From positions 620,001 through 684,000 of the forward strand of contig NZ_CAJZAI010000002.1 of the NCBI RefSeq assembly GCF_914271435.1: a DNA stretch of 64,000 bases. Direction: 5' to 3'. This document shows positions 1 to 8,260 of this stretch, in pieces (position 1 is the stretch's first letter; every line of letters begins with the position of its first letter). The stretch is from Cupriavidus laharis. Lineage in GTDB: Bacteria; Pseudomonadota; Gammaproteobacteria; Burkholderiales; Burkholderiaceae. A model generated the notes under the pieces. That model worked only from the letters and a program-made list of their open reading frames with translations. It was not told where the DNA came from and made no database searches. The translations under genes were made by a program, and so were the position numbers.

Positions 1-2642
1 GCGTCGATGAAGGCGCAGGCGTCGCCCGCGCTGGCGCGCAGGTCCTGTTCCGCGCTCGCGCCCGGGAACTTCCACTTCGGGTTCTTGATGAAGTCTGCGG
101 TCGGCGTGTTGGCACTGTTGACGACAGCCGCAGTCACGCCGTGCCGGACCTTGGACAGCACCTCGGCCGATGCCGAGACGATCGCGTCGCCGCCGATTAC
201 GAGCCGCGCGTCGCCGGTAGCGATACGGGTCGCATGGAGCCCGGCCGGGCTCGGGGCGATCTGCACGTGGCTGATCACCGCCCCGCCCTTCTGCGCCAGG
301 CCTGCCATGTCCAGCACCGTCACGCCCTTGCGCTCGAGATGCGCAGCCATGCCGAGCAGGCCGCCGATGGTCACCACGCCGGTACCGCCCACGCCGGTCA
401 CCAGCACGCCATAGGGACGCTCCAGCGCCGGCAGTCCGGGCAGCGGCAGCGTGTCGAAATCAGCGCCCACGCCCTTGCCGCCCGCAGCGGCCGGCTTGCG
501 CACCTGCGCGCCCTCGGCGGTGACGAAGCTCGGGCAGAAGCCGTTGACGCACGAGAAGTCCTTGTTGCAGGACGACTGGTTGATCTTGCGCTTGGTGCCC
601 AGTTCGGTCTCCAGCGGCTCCACCGACAGGCAGTTCGACTTGGCCGAGCAATCGCCGCAGCCTTCGCAGACCGCGTCGTTGATGAACGCGCGCCGGGCCG
701 GGTCCGGATAGGTGCCGCGCTTGCGGCGGCGGCGCTTTTCCGTGGCGCAGGTCTGGTCGTAGATCAGGATGGTCACGCCCGGCGTAGCGCGCAGGTCGAT
801 CTGGACCTGGTCGAGCTGGTCGCGATGGAACACCGTAACGCCGCTCGGCAGCATCACGCCATCGCCATACTTCTCGGGCTCATCGGTGACGACCACGAGC
901 TTCTTCGCGCCCTCGGCCAGGACCTGATGGGCGATCTGCGGCACAGTCAGCACGCCGTCGATGGGCTGCCCGCCGGTCATCGCCACGGCGTCATTGAACA
1001 GGATCTTGTAGGTGATATTGGCGCTGGCGGCAATCGACGCGCGAATGGCAAGCAGGCCCGAATGGAAATACGTGCCGTCGCCCAGGTTGGCGAACACATG
1101 CTTGTCGTTCGTGAAGTGCATCTGGCCCGTCCACGACACGCCTTCGCCGCCCATCTGGCTGAAGGTGTCGGTATTGCGGTCCATCCACAACGTCATGTAG
1201 TGGCAGCCGATGCCGGCCAGCGCGCGCGAGCCTTCTGGCACGCGCGTGGAGGTGTTGTGCGGACAGCCGGAGCAGAACCACGGCTTGCGTTCCACCGCGA
1301 TGCGCGGTTGCGCCGCCTCGCGCTCCTTGGCTTCGATCAGTGCCACGCGTGCGGCGATGCGCGCGCGGACGTCTTCGGGCAAGTCAAAATGTTCGAGGCG
1401 CCTGGCGATGGCTTTGGCGATCAGCGCCGGCGACAGCTCGTAGTGCGCCGGCAGCAGCCAGTTGCCGCGCGGTACCGACCACTCGCCGCCGTCGTTGCCG
1501 CGCTGGTCGAACTTGCCGTAGACCTTTGGCCGCACGTCCTCGCGCCAGTTGTACAGCTCTTCCTTGAGCGCGTATTCGAGGATCTGGCGCTTCTCTTCGA
1601 CGACCAGGATCTCTTCCAGGCCGGTCGCGAACTCGCGCGCGCCGTGCGCTTCCAGCGGCCACACGCAGCCGACCTTGTAGACGCGGATGCCGATGCGCTG
1701 GCAGGTATCGTCATCGAGACCGAGGTCGGCCAGCGCCTGGCGCACGTCCAGGTAGGCCTTGCCGGCGGTCATGATCCCGAAGCGCGCGTTCGGCGAGTCG
1801 AGCACGACGCGGTTGAGCCGATTGGCCCGCACATAGGCGAGCGCGGCATACCACTTGTGGTCGAGCAGGCGGGCTTCCTGCTGCAGCGGCGTATCGGGCC
1901 AGCGGATATTGAGACCGCCTTCGGGCATCGCAAAATCGTCCGGCAGGACGATCTGCACGCGTTCCGGGTCGATATCGACCGAAGCCGTCGATTCCACCAC
2001 GTCAGTCACGCACTTCATCGACACCCACAGGCCCGAATAACGGCTCATGGCCCAGCCATGCAATCCGTAGTCCAGGTATTCTTGCACGTTGGACGGGTAC
2101 AGCACCGGAATGCCGGCGGACAGAAGCACGTGCTCGGACTGGTGCGCCACGGTCGAAGACTTGGCCGCATGGTCGTCGCCGGCCAGCAGCAGCACGCCGC
2201 CATGGCGCGATGAACCGGCCGAGTTGGCGTGCTTGAGCACGTCCATGGAGCGGTCCACGCCCGGTCCCTTGCCATACCACATCGAGAACACGCCATCGCG
2301 CGTGGCGCCGGGGAACAGGTTGACCTGCTGGCTGCCCCACACGGCAGTGGCGGCAAGATCCTCGTTGACACCAGGCTGGAACACCACGTCGCTGGCGGCC
2401 AAGTGCTGCTTGGCCTTCCACAGCGCCTGGTCGACGCCACCCAGCGGCGAGCCCCGGTAGCCCGAAATGAAGCCCGCCGTATTCAGGCCGGCGGCGCGGT
2501 CGCGCGCCTTCTGCAGCATCGGCAGGCGGACCAGCGCCTGCGTGCCGCTCAGGTAGACACGGCCTTTGTCGAGGGTGTACTTGTCGTCCAGGCTGGCGTT
2601 GGCCAGGGCCTCACGCAGAGCTTGTGGCAGCGGGGCATTCAT
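1..2642 (-). CDS. Fused indolepyruvate:ferredoxin oxidoreductase (partial, C-terminus outside window)
   Basis: About 880 residues are visible and the gene runs off the window's left edge. Seen in order: an N-terminal pyruvate:ferredoxin-type pyrimidine-binding region (GFISGYRGSPLGGVD), a ThDP-binding region with GDGTYFHSG and a downstream N-D-A-V-A-M-TGGQ segment, a cysteine-rich ferredoxin-like stretch (CEGCGDCSAKSNC), then the start of the gamma-type domain (GVGGTGVVTIGG). This is the fused IorA-IorB arrangement common in Betaproteobacteria, which oxidatively decarboxylates aryl-pyruvates from aromatic amino acids to aryl-acyl-CoA. The start is ATG at 2642, preceded by GGAGAG. It is transcribed divergently from a LysR gene, which probably controls it. 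The exact 2-oxoacid is not readable from sequence. Confidence 0.9.
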   Translation of the reverse strand, partial: MNAPLPQALREALANASLDDKYTLDKGRVYLSGTQALVRLPMLQKARDRAAGLNTAGFISGYRGSPLGGVDQALWKAKQHLAASDVVFQPGVNEDLAATAVWGSQQVNLFPGATRDGVFSMWYGKGPGVDRSMDVLKHANSAGSSRHGGVLLLAGDDHAAKSSTVAHQSEHVLLSAGIPVLYPSNVQEYLDYGLHGWAMSRYSGLWVSMKCVTDVVESTASVDIDPERVQIVLPDDFAMPEGGLNIRWPDTPLQQEARLLDHKWYAALAYVRANRLNRVVLDSPNARFGIMTAGKAYLDVRQALADLGLDDDTCQRIGIRVYKVGCVWPLEAHGAREFATGLEEILVVEEKRQILEYALKEELYNWREDVRPKVYGKFDQRGNDGGEWSVPRGNWLLPAHYELSPALIAKAIARRLEHFDLPEDVRARIAARVALIEAKEREAAQPRIAVERKPWFCSGCPHNTSTRVPEGSRALAGIGCHYMTLWMDRNTDTFSQMGGEGVSWTGQMHFTNDKHVFANLGDGTYFHSGLLAIRASIAASANITYKILFNDAVAMTGGQPIDGVLTVPQIAHQVLAEGAKKLVVVTDEPEKYGDGVMLPSGVTVFHRDQLDQVQIDLRATPGVTILIYDQTCATEKRRRRKRGTYPDPARRAFINDAVCEGCGDCSAKSNCLSVEPLETELGTKRKINQSSCNKDFSCVNGFCPSFVTAEGAQVRKPAAAGGKGVGADFDTLPLPGLPALERPYGVLVTGVGGTGVVTIGGLLGMAAHLERKGVTVLDMAGLAQKGGAVISHVQIAPSPAGLHATRIATGDARLVIGGDAIVSASAEVLSKVRHGVTAAVVNSANTPTADFIKNPKWKFPGASAEQDLRASAGDACAFID

Positions 2643-2729
2643 GGGTGTCTCTCTCCGGGGGATGTCGAAGTTATCCGGAGCAGTGTAGAAAGCGCCATCG
2701 TTATCGTAAAATCATGAAATCCGAGAGCT

Positions 2730-2750
2730 GATATCTGATAAACGAATATC
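2730..2750. promoter_or_regulatory. Candidate LysR operator, GATAT-N11-ATATC
   Basis: A perfect 5-bp inverted repeat (GATAT at 2730-2734, ATATC at 2746-2750) is separated by exactly 11 bases, which is the classic T-N11-A LysR box. It lies in the intergenic region between the oxidoreductase and the LysR gene, 12 bp before the LysR start, as expected for an autoregulatory site that also controls the divergent gene. Confidence 0.5.
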
Positions 2751-2762
2751 TGGGGAGCAACC

Positions 2763-3698
2763 ATGGCAAAGGCTCGCGAGACGCCGGAACGGCTGGCCAA
2801 GGAAATCACGTTGCGGCAGTTCCGCTACTTCGTCGCGGCGGCGGAAACGGGCCAGTTCTCGATGGCCGCGACGGCCGAGCATGTGTCGCAATCGGCCATT
2901 ACCAACGCCGTGCTGACGCTGGAACAACGGCTGGCGGTGCGCCTCTTTGACCGCCTGCCCCACGGCGTGGCGTTGACCGCCGAAGGCCACCTGTTCCACC
3001 AGCATGCGCGGCAGATCCTGGATTCGGTCGAAGACGCCCTGCGCGAGCCGCGGTTCCAGGTCTACGGGCTGAAAGGCAGCGTGCGGCTCGCGGCATCCTA
3101 TACGGTGCTCGGCTACTTCCTGCCGGGCCTGCTTGCGCGCTTTCGCACCAACTACCCCGACATCGAGCTCGACCTGCTGGACATGGACCGGCCGGAGATC
3201 GAACGGGCCGTGCTGTCCGGAGATATCGAACTTGGCATCGCGCTGCTCTCCAACCTGGAGCGGCCGCAGCGCTTTTCCCGTCACACGCTGATCCGGTCAC
3301 GGCGGCAGCTATGGACCTCGGCCACGCACCCGCTGCTGGCCATCGAACGCCCTTCGCTGCGCGATATCGCGGCCTACCCGTACATCCTCATCACTGTGGA
3401 CGAGGCCGAGTCGTCCACGCTGCGGTACTGGCGCAGCCGCAAGCTGGCGCCAAATATCGCGTTCCGCACCAGCTCGATGGAAGGGCTGCGCGGGCTGGTC
3501 GCGCATGGCTTCGGCGTCACGGTGCTGTCCGACATGGTGTACCGCCCGTGGTCGCTGGAAGGCCGGCAGATCGCCGCACGGCCGATTGCCGACGCGGTGC
3601 CCGACATGGAGGTCGGCATGCTGTGGCAGCCCGGGCGCAAGCTGGAGAAGCCGGCCGATGCGCTGCGGGAGTTCCTGATCCACGCGTGCGGAAGCTGA
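2763..3698 (+). CDS. LysR-family transcriptional regulator
   Basis: 311 residues, normal LysR length. The N-terminal winged HTH is at about residues 14-75 (ITLRQFRYFVAAAETGQFS, then SQSAITNAVLTLEQRLAVRLFDR) and is followed by a periplasmic-binding-protein-like effector domain. The start ATG has GGGGAG about 6 bases upstream. Divergence from the indolepyruvate oxidoreductase, with a T-N11-A box between them, implies control of that gene. The effector is unknown. Confidence 0.9.
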   Translation: MAKARETPERLAKEITLRQFRYFVAAAETGQFSMAATAEHVSQSAITNAVLTLEQRLAVRLFDRLPHGVALTAEGHLFHQHARQILDSVEDALREPRFQVYGLKGSVRLAASYTVLGYFLPGLLARFRTNYPDIELDLLDMDRPEIERAVLSGDIELGIALLSNLERPQRFSRHTLIRSRRQLWTSATHPLLAIERPSLRDIAAYPYILITVDEAESSTLRYWRSRKLAPNIAFRTSSMEGLRGLVAHGFGVTVLSDMVYRPWSLEGRQIAARPIADAVPDMEVGMLWQPGRKLEKPADALREFLIHACGS

Positions 3699-3941
3699 CG
3701 GTCCGGCGGACCGCCTCAACCCTTTGGCTGGGGCTCAACCTTTGGCCGCATACCGCACTCCGAGCCCCGAAACCCATTTCATCAGGCGAATGGCGACACC
3801 TTTACACCATGTGAAATGGGGTCTAAGCCCTTCAGCCAATGTTCGTCGTCGTACAGAGCGCGCTTAATGTGCCCCACGGGCCGGCACCAGACCGGCAAGA
3901 ACCCATCGGAACTTTGCAACGTGGCAAACGGGGAGCGCGGG

Positions 3942-4670
3942 ATGGACACTTCGACCAGGACAGGTGGCAACAACCTACTGTTGCGTCAGCTTCCGGAATC
4001 GGAATGGGCGGCACTGAGACCGTATCTGGAAACCGTGACGCTGCGTGGCGGGCAATTGCTGTGCGATGCTGGCCAACGCGTGCGGCACGTCTACTTTCCG
4101 AAGGATGGCGTGGTTTCGCTGCTGTCGCTCCATGCGGACGGCTCCAGCGTGGAACTGGCGGCGGTGGGCAAGGAAGGCCTGGTCGGCCTGCCCGCGTTGA
4201 CCGGCGCCGAGTCCATGCCCCAGCGCTGCGAAGTCAGCCAGCCGGGCACGAGCTGGCGCATCGCCGCCACCGACCTGCGCGATTTGTATCCGCGGCTGCC
4301 GCAGATGCAACGGCTGGTCATGCGGTACATGCAGCTGCTGCTGACGCAGGTGGGCCAGACCGCGGCGTGTATTTGCCACCGGACGCTGATGGAACAGCTT
4401 TGCCGCTGGATCCTGCAGACACTGGACCGGCTCCAGAGCAACGAACTGAGGATCACGCAGCAGCGGATCGCCGAGATGCTCGGCGTCCGCCGCGAAGGCG
4501 TCACGGAAGCGATGGGCAAGCTGCAGAGCCTGCGGTTGATCGAACATACGCGGGGACGAATCGTCGTGATCGACCGGACCGGGCTCGAATCCATGTCCGG
4601 CGAGGCCTATACGATCGTGTCGGCGGAAGTGCGGCGCCTGGTTGGCGATGCGAGGGAGATGACACGCTGA
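3942..4670 (+). CDS. Crp/Fnr-family transcriptional regulator
   Basis: 242 residues from the ATG at 3942, chosen over an upstream in-frame ATG at 3816 because GGGGAG lies just before it. The N-terminal cyclic-nucleotide-binding-like beta roll (about 10-130) includes VYFPKDGVVSLLSLHADG. The C-terminal Crp-type HTH (about 165-225) includes RITQQRIAEMLGVRREGVTEA. The segment VGQTAACICHRTLMEQLCRWIL resembles the linker helix of small Crp-like regulators in Burkholderiales. No FNR-type four-cysteine cluster is visible, so an oxygen-sensing cluster is unlikely. The targets are unknown and the gene stands alone. Confidence 0.85.
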   Translation: MDTSTRTGGNNLLLRQLPESEWAALRPYLETVTLRGGQLLCDAGQRVRHVYFPKDGVVSLLSLHADGSSVELAAVGKEGLVGLPALTGAESMPQRCEVSQPGTSWRIAATDLRDLYPRLPQMQRLVMRYMQLLLTQVGQTAACICHRTLMEQLCRWILQTLDRLQSNELRITQQRIAEMLGVRREGVTEAMGKLQSLRLIEHTRGRIVVIDRTGLESMSGEAYTIVSAEVRRLVGDAREMTR

Positions 4671-5139
4671 TCCGGATGCTGTGGCAAGGTCATACAGTTG
4701 CGGCTGGATGCACCGGATAGTTCCGGATGGGGGACGCAAAAGCTGCCCCCTAACGGCTTGTATCCGTGCATACCCTTCTTCTTGAAGAAGTCCTCGTTAG
4801 CTTGGTCGAGTGGATTGGGCAACCGGACGAGCACTCGGTTGGGTTCAGCGTCAGGCCGTAGTCGGCCATCAACGGCCGCCCGACCAAAGTCGGCAGGGAA
4901 CAATCGAGCGTCAGCAGTTCGCCCGTGACGTGGCGCACACAGTCGATGCCGCGCGCGTCTGCCGAACCGGCCCGATCGCCGTTCGCTGCCGGGTGGAGAT
5001 GCCTGCCGATCACCTGAAACAAGCCTACACTCGTCGATGCCCCGTGCTACCTGAATAACGGCCGCCACATCAGTTCGACAGGCGCGACCGGACATGTTCG
5101 TTCCTCACGGCGCCGGTCATTCGCGGCAAAGGAGAAGCC
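4671..5139. other. 469-bp spacer without a recognised gene
   Basis: Open frames exist on the minus strand (for example 4750-5022, containing LVGRPLMADYGLTLNPTE). They overlap each other in different frames, have no clear ribosome-binding site, and match no family I recognise. This may be a decayed gene or simply intergenic sequence. Confidence 0.3.
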
Positions 5140-5568
5140 ATGGAAAAGATCCCAAGAACAACGGCCTTGTTCATCGCAGGCTTTGGCCTGGTCGTGATAG
5201 AAGCGCAGGCAAGCCGCGATCTCTACAGTCGGGCCTTCGGCATCCCCTTCAAGGAAGAGAAAGGCGGCTACCTCCATACGGAGAGTCTGAAAGGCGCAAA
5301 CACTTTCGCCTTGTGGCCGCTTTCTCAGGCCGCTCAGTCGTGCTTCGGCACGGATTCGTGGCCTCGCGACGTACCCATCCCACAAGCCTGGATTGAGTTT
5401 GATGTCGACAACGTCGAAGCGGCTACGGCAGAACTTGAATCACGAGGGTATCGGATGCTGGTCAGGAACCGGAATGAGCCGTGGGGCCAGACCGTCAGTC
5501 GCTTCATCGGGCCAGAAGGATTGCTGGTAGGAATCACCTTTACGCCATTGATGCGGGAAGAGAAATGA
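5140..5568 (+). CDS. VOC (glyoxalase/bleomycin-resistance fold) family protein
   Basis: 142 residues with two beta-alpha-beta-beta-beta-like halves: an N-terminal VVIEAQASRDLYSRAFGIPF and a C-terminal IEFDVDNVEAATAELESRGYRML ending in FIGPEGLLVGITF. This is the usual VOC length and layout. AAAGGAGAAGCC precedes the ATG. A VOC protein may bind a metal and act as a dioxygenase, lyase or drug-binding protein. No obvious HxH/E metal set identifies the reaction and no neighbour suggests a substrate. Confidence 0.8.
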   Translation: MEKIPRTTALFIAGFGLVVIEAQASRDLYSRAFGIPFKEEKGGYLHTESLKGANTFALWPLSQAAQSCFGTDSWPRDVPIPQAWIEFDVDNVEAATAELESRGYRMLVRNRNEPWGQTVSRFIGPEGLLVGITFTPLMREEK

Positions 5569-5908
5569 TGGCGGCCAAGTGGAAGACCTGCGTGCGGTGA
5601 CTGATCTGGCTGGCGAGCAGCACACGCTCCCCCACTGTGAATGGCTGATGAAGTACTGAGAACGGTCCTCGCCGTCCTTGTGGAACGGGTGGCGGCAACG
5701 GGTCGGGAACAGCCGACCGGCGCTGGCTCTCACAACACGCGTGCCGGGCAAGACTGCTCTCGCTACCCGGTTCGCGAGGCATGCCCTGCATGGGCTCGGC
5801 AACCGGGCCCATGCGGACCCAGCGACGCATTCAGGAGTGGCCAGCGCTTGACATCTTGGCCAGCGCGAACTTTGCTTGCAATAGGCAGCGGTTCTCCAGT
5901 TATCGCCC
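5569..5908. other. 340-bp spacer, nothing identified
   Basis: Overlapping frames on both strands have no start signal and no family resemblance. I see no RNA gene or clear terminator. Confidence 0.3.
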
Positions 5909-6379
5909 GTGCTCTTGCAGACGCCCCCTTCGCCCTCCGCCCGTACCTGGGCCCTCCACTGCACGCTCTTTCGCGGGCAGACGCCGCCGCGCGCCTGCCT
6001 GTACCTGCTCGCGGACCTGCGCCGGGGCGTTGCGCTGTCGGCCATACTGGCCGAGCAGCCGTTGGGTGGTGCCTTGGCCGCATGGCTGGAAGCGGCCGCG
6101 ATCGGCAGGCCCCCGCCACGGGCGCTGCAGTCGACCGAGCTGCCCTCGGAGCAAGACCGACGGGCTCTTTGCGCATGGATTGCGGCCTATGACGTTGTTC
6201 TAGAGCCGCAGAATCTCGGTGGGCGTTTCTGGAGGCCTGTCGATCAACTCTTGCAGTCGGCGTGGGAAAGTCTTGGTCTGGCGCCCGGCGCAGTCGGCGA
6301 GATGCCAACCTGGTCCGGCGCGCAGCAGGGGCTGGACCGCTGGTTTCGCGAACATTGCCAGCACCTCAGCGGGGTGTGA
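5909..6379 (+). CDS. Hypothetical protein (conserved-looking)
   Basis: About 156 residues from a non-ATG start near 5909 without a clear ribosome-binding site, so the true start is uncertain. From about residue 15 the frame has strong G/C third positions and sensible protein composition (CLYLLADLRRGVALSAILAE, then DRRALCAWIAAYDVVLEPQN). It therefore looks truly coding, soluble and partly helical. I recognise no domain, signal peptide or membrane segment. Confidence 0.5.
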   Translation: MLLQTPPSPSARTWALHCTLFRGQTPPRACLYLLADLRRGVALSAILAEQPLGGALAAWLEAAAIGRPPPRALQSTELPSEQDRRALCAWIAAYDVVLEPQNLGGRFWRPVDQLLQSAWESLGLAPGAVGEMPTWSGAQQGLDRWFREHCQHLSGV

Positions 6380-6587
6380 TACCGCGTGCGGGGGGCGTCT
6401 GCGATAGGCTCCCCGATGGTGGGGGCGGCGGTAGCCGCGCAGGTCCTGTGCACTCGGCGGGGCCGCATCCGCTGGAAGCCGCAGTGGTGAAAAATGTTCA
6501 AGGAAGCGCGGGTGCGCGACATGTAGGCGGACAGGCCAGAAGCAGCCCTTGGGATAGTTGCTTGAATCCGTCACGCGCGCTGGCCGT

Positions 6588-6725
6588 TTACGTCAAGAAC
6601 TCTGATGGAGCGTAGGTGCGGGCCCCGTCTGGCCATTTCACGCGTACCTCGGTCGGGCTCACGACGCGGGTAACGGTCAGGCGCTTCCCGCGAAATACCC
6701 AACTGGTGCCAGGCTTGTACAGGCT
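6588..6725 (-). pseudogene. Short SH3-like protein fragment without a start codon
   Basis: In one minus-strand frame, 45 codons read as a convincing beta-rich peptide (YKPGTSWVFRGKRLTVTRVV, then EVRVKWPDGARTYAPSEFLT) ending in TAA at 6588-6590. The G/W/V alternation looks like a small SH3/KOW-type barrel. Nine codons further upstream the frame is closed by TAG with no ATG, GTG or TTG between. It is either a gene truncated at its 5' end or one using a rare start such as CTG. Function unknown. Confidence 0.35.
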
Positions 6726-7115
6726 CGCGCGGCATGCCGTGCGGCGTTGTCGCTATTCACCGTTGGGGGGCGGCCCGCCCTTCGGGAGGGTTGTGGTTTT
6801 CGTCAGATGGGTGCGGCGTCGGCCGCGCGCTCGATTCAGGGGTTGCAGCGTCACGCAGGCGAAAGCTTACACGCCCCCCCGGGGGCTGGTCGGTGCCCGG
6901 CCATGAGGGGACACCCGCCCGCGCTGCTGTTCGGACATTCACACGTCCGCTTGACTCCAGTCGCAGCCATTTCGATGGCGGGGTCACCGTTGCGGCGGTT
7001 CCGCCTGACTTTCCCAGCAAGGATAGATTTCCCCGTTAGCAGCGCCACGCTTTGCGAACACGGCCTCACGACTGAACCAGCCGCACGGCTTTCCATTGCG
7101 CGCTGTACGACACCA
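6726..7115. other. Roughly 390-bp spacer, no gene seen
   Basis: G-rich tracts are seen around 6770-6790 and a C7/G5 run around 6880. There is no supported reading frame and no recognised RNA. Confidence 0.3.
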
Positions 7116-8159
7116 CTAACCCTTAGCCTCTCCCTCGCAAACACTGACATCGCATTGACCGCCGCGGACATCCGATGGCGTGAGTGAATACCACTGCCGG
7201 CAAGCGCGCGACAGTGCTGATTGCGCAGGAAAACCAAGCATCAGAGAAATCTGGCCGACCGCCAGCCTGGTGTTTCGAAGGTAATGCAACGCGAGGGCTT
7301 TGCGAACCTCGTCCTTCAGGATTTCGAAACTCGTGCCCTCTTCCGCGAGCCGGCGCTGCAGCGTTCTCGGATGCAGCGCAAGCAGCGCGGCAATACTGGA
7401 TTTGTCATTACTCGACGTGCCAAGCGTCTGCCGCAGCAATTGGCGAACGCGATCTGAAGTGCTGCCCTGGGCCGCACCAAAATTCCGGAAAAGATAGTCT
7501 TCGGCAATCTGTCGCAGCGTGGCGTTTGCGCCGTGAACATCTGCGGCGAACGTTTCGCGCGCGATATGCAACGTTGCGCTGGCCGGCTCGTCCAGCAGCC
7601 TCGCCCCAAAGAAGCGCTCATATACCGCATGGCTGACAATGGGTTCGTGCGGAATCGATACGGCGCGCAGTTCGTACTTGTCCCCGGCGAACAGCCGCAT
7701 GAAATTGTGAGCGTCGGCCAGACAGAGATCGCAGTTCTGACGCATGGCGACGGAGCCGGACAAGCGGATGTCGATTGACATCGCGACCGTGTCCTTCATG
7801 ATCGGGTCGCGCTCATTAAGCGACACGACAATGCCCGGACTGTGCACGAACAGATAGCGAATCACATCGTTCACGGCATCCCTCACCGTGGGCGCGTTCC
7901 GTAGCACGATGCTCACCGGCCCCAACACGTCGACGCTCTGGTGGGTGGACAAGCGCAGGCCGAAATCGCCGCATCCCGTCACCTCGGCGCTGGCTTCCAG
8001 CAGGTGCGTGGCCGAGCGCAGCGAAATCAACGCATCGTCGCGCTCCAGTGACGCCTCCGCCATGTGGTACCGGCTCAGCAGCGGCACGGGATCAAAGCCG
8101 AGGCTGCGCATCAGTGCCGGATAGCCCCGAAGGCCGCTCGCTCTTACCATTGGATCCAT
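7116..8159 (-). CDS. AraC-family regulator with arabinose-binding-like N-terminus
   Basis: 347 residues. An N-terminal effector domain of the Arabinose_bd/OruR type (about 10-200: LGFDPVPLLSRYHM, then HLLEASAEVTGCGDFGLRLS) is followed by a C-terminal double HTH (about 240-335: SIAALLALHPRTLQRRLAEE, then LGFPAQSALSRACRQWY). The ATG at 8159 is followed by another at codon 4, so the start is uncertain by three codons. It is divergent from a monooxygenase operon. This repeats the mycobacterial virS-mymA layout, in which an AraC protein of this subtype activates a divergent monooxygenase operon, so control of the operon at 8261 is inferred. Confidence 0.88.
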   Translation of the reverse strand: MDPMVRASGLRGYPALMRSLGFDPVPLLSRYHMAEASLERDDALISLRSATHLLEASAEVTGCGDFGLRLSTHQSVDVLGPVSIVLRNAPTVRDAVNDVIRYLFVHSPGIVVSLNERDPIMKDTVAMSIDIRLSGSVAMRQNCDLCLADAHNFMRLFAGDKYELRAVSIPHEPIVSHAVYERFFGARLLDEPASATLHIARETFAADVHGANATLRQIAEDYLFRNFGAAQGSTSDRVRQLLRQTLGTSSNDKSSIAALLALHPRTLQRRLAEEGTSFEILKDEVRKALALHYLRNTRLAVGQISLMLGFPAQSALSRACRQWYSLTPSDVRGGQCDVSVCEGEAKG

Positions 8160-8260
8160 GTCTCGTAGCGTAAAACATTAGTCTCATCACGTCAAATGCT
8201 TGAGCGTCGCGGTCGCTAGAGTTCGCTTATCAATGATCAAAATCAGCGAGGAGACATGTG

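Noticed and set aside
141-2213. 690-codon open frame on the plus strand
   Set aside because: It is the complement shadow of the indolepyruvate oxidoreductase gene, Arg/His/Ala-rich with no domain; the minus frame has clear motifs.
3699-3713. CGGTCC/GGACCG hairpin after the LysR gene as a terminator
   Set aside because: Only a 6-bp stem with a 3-base loop and no T-tract; not convincing.
4750-5022. Minus-strand frame with LVGRPLMADYGLTLNPTE
   Set aside because: Briefly resembles part of an aspartic-protease-like or other conserved strand, but there is no start signal, no second motif and no family I can name.
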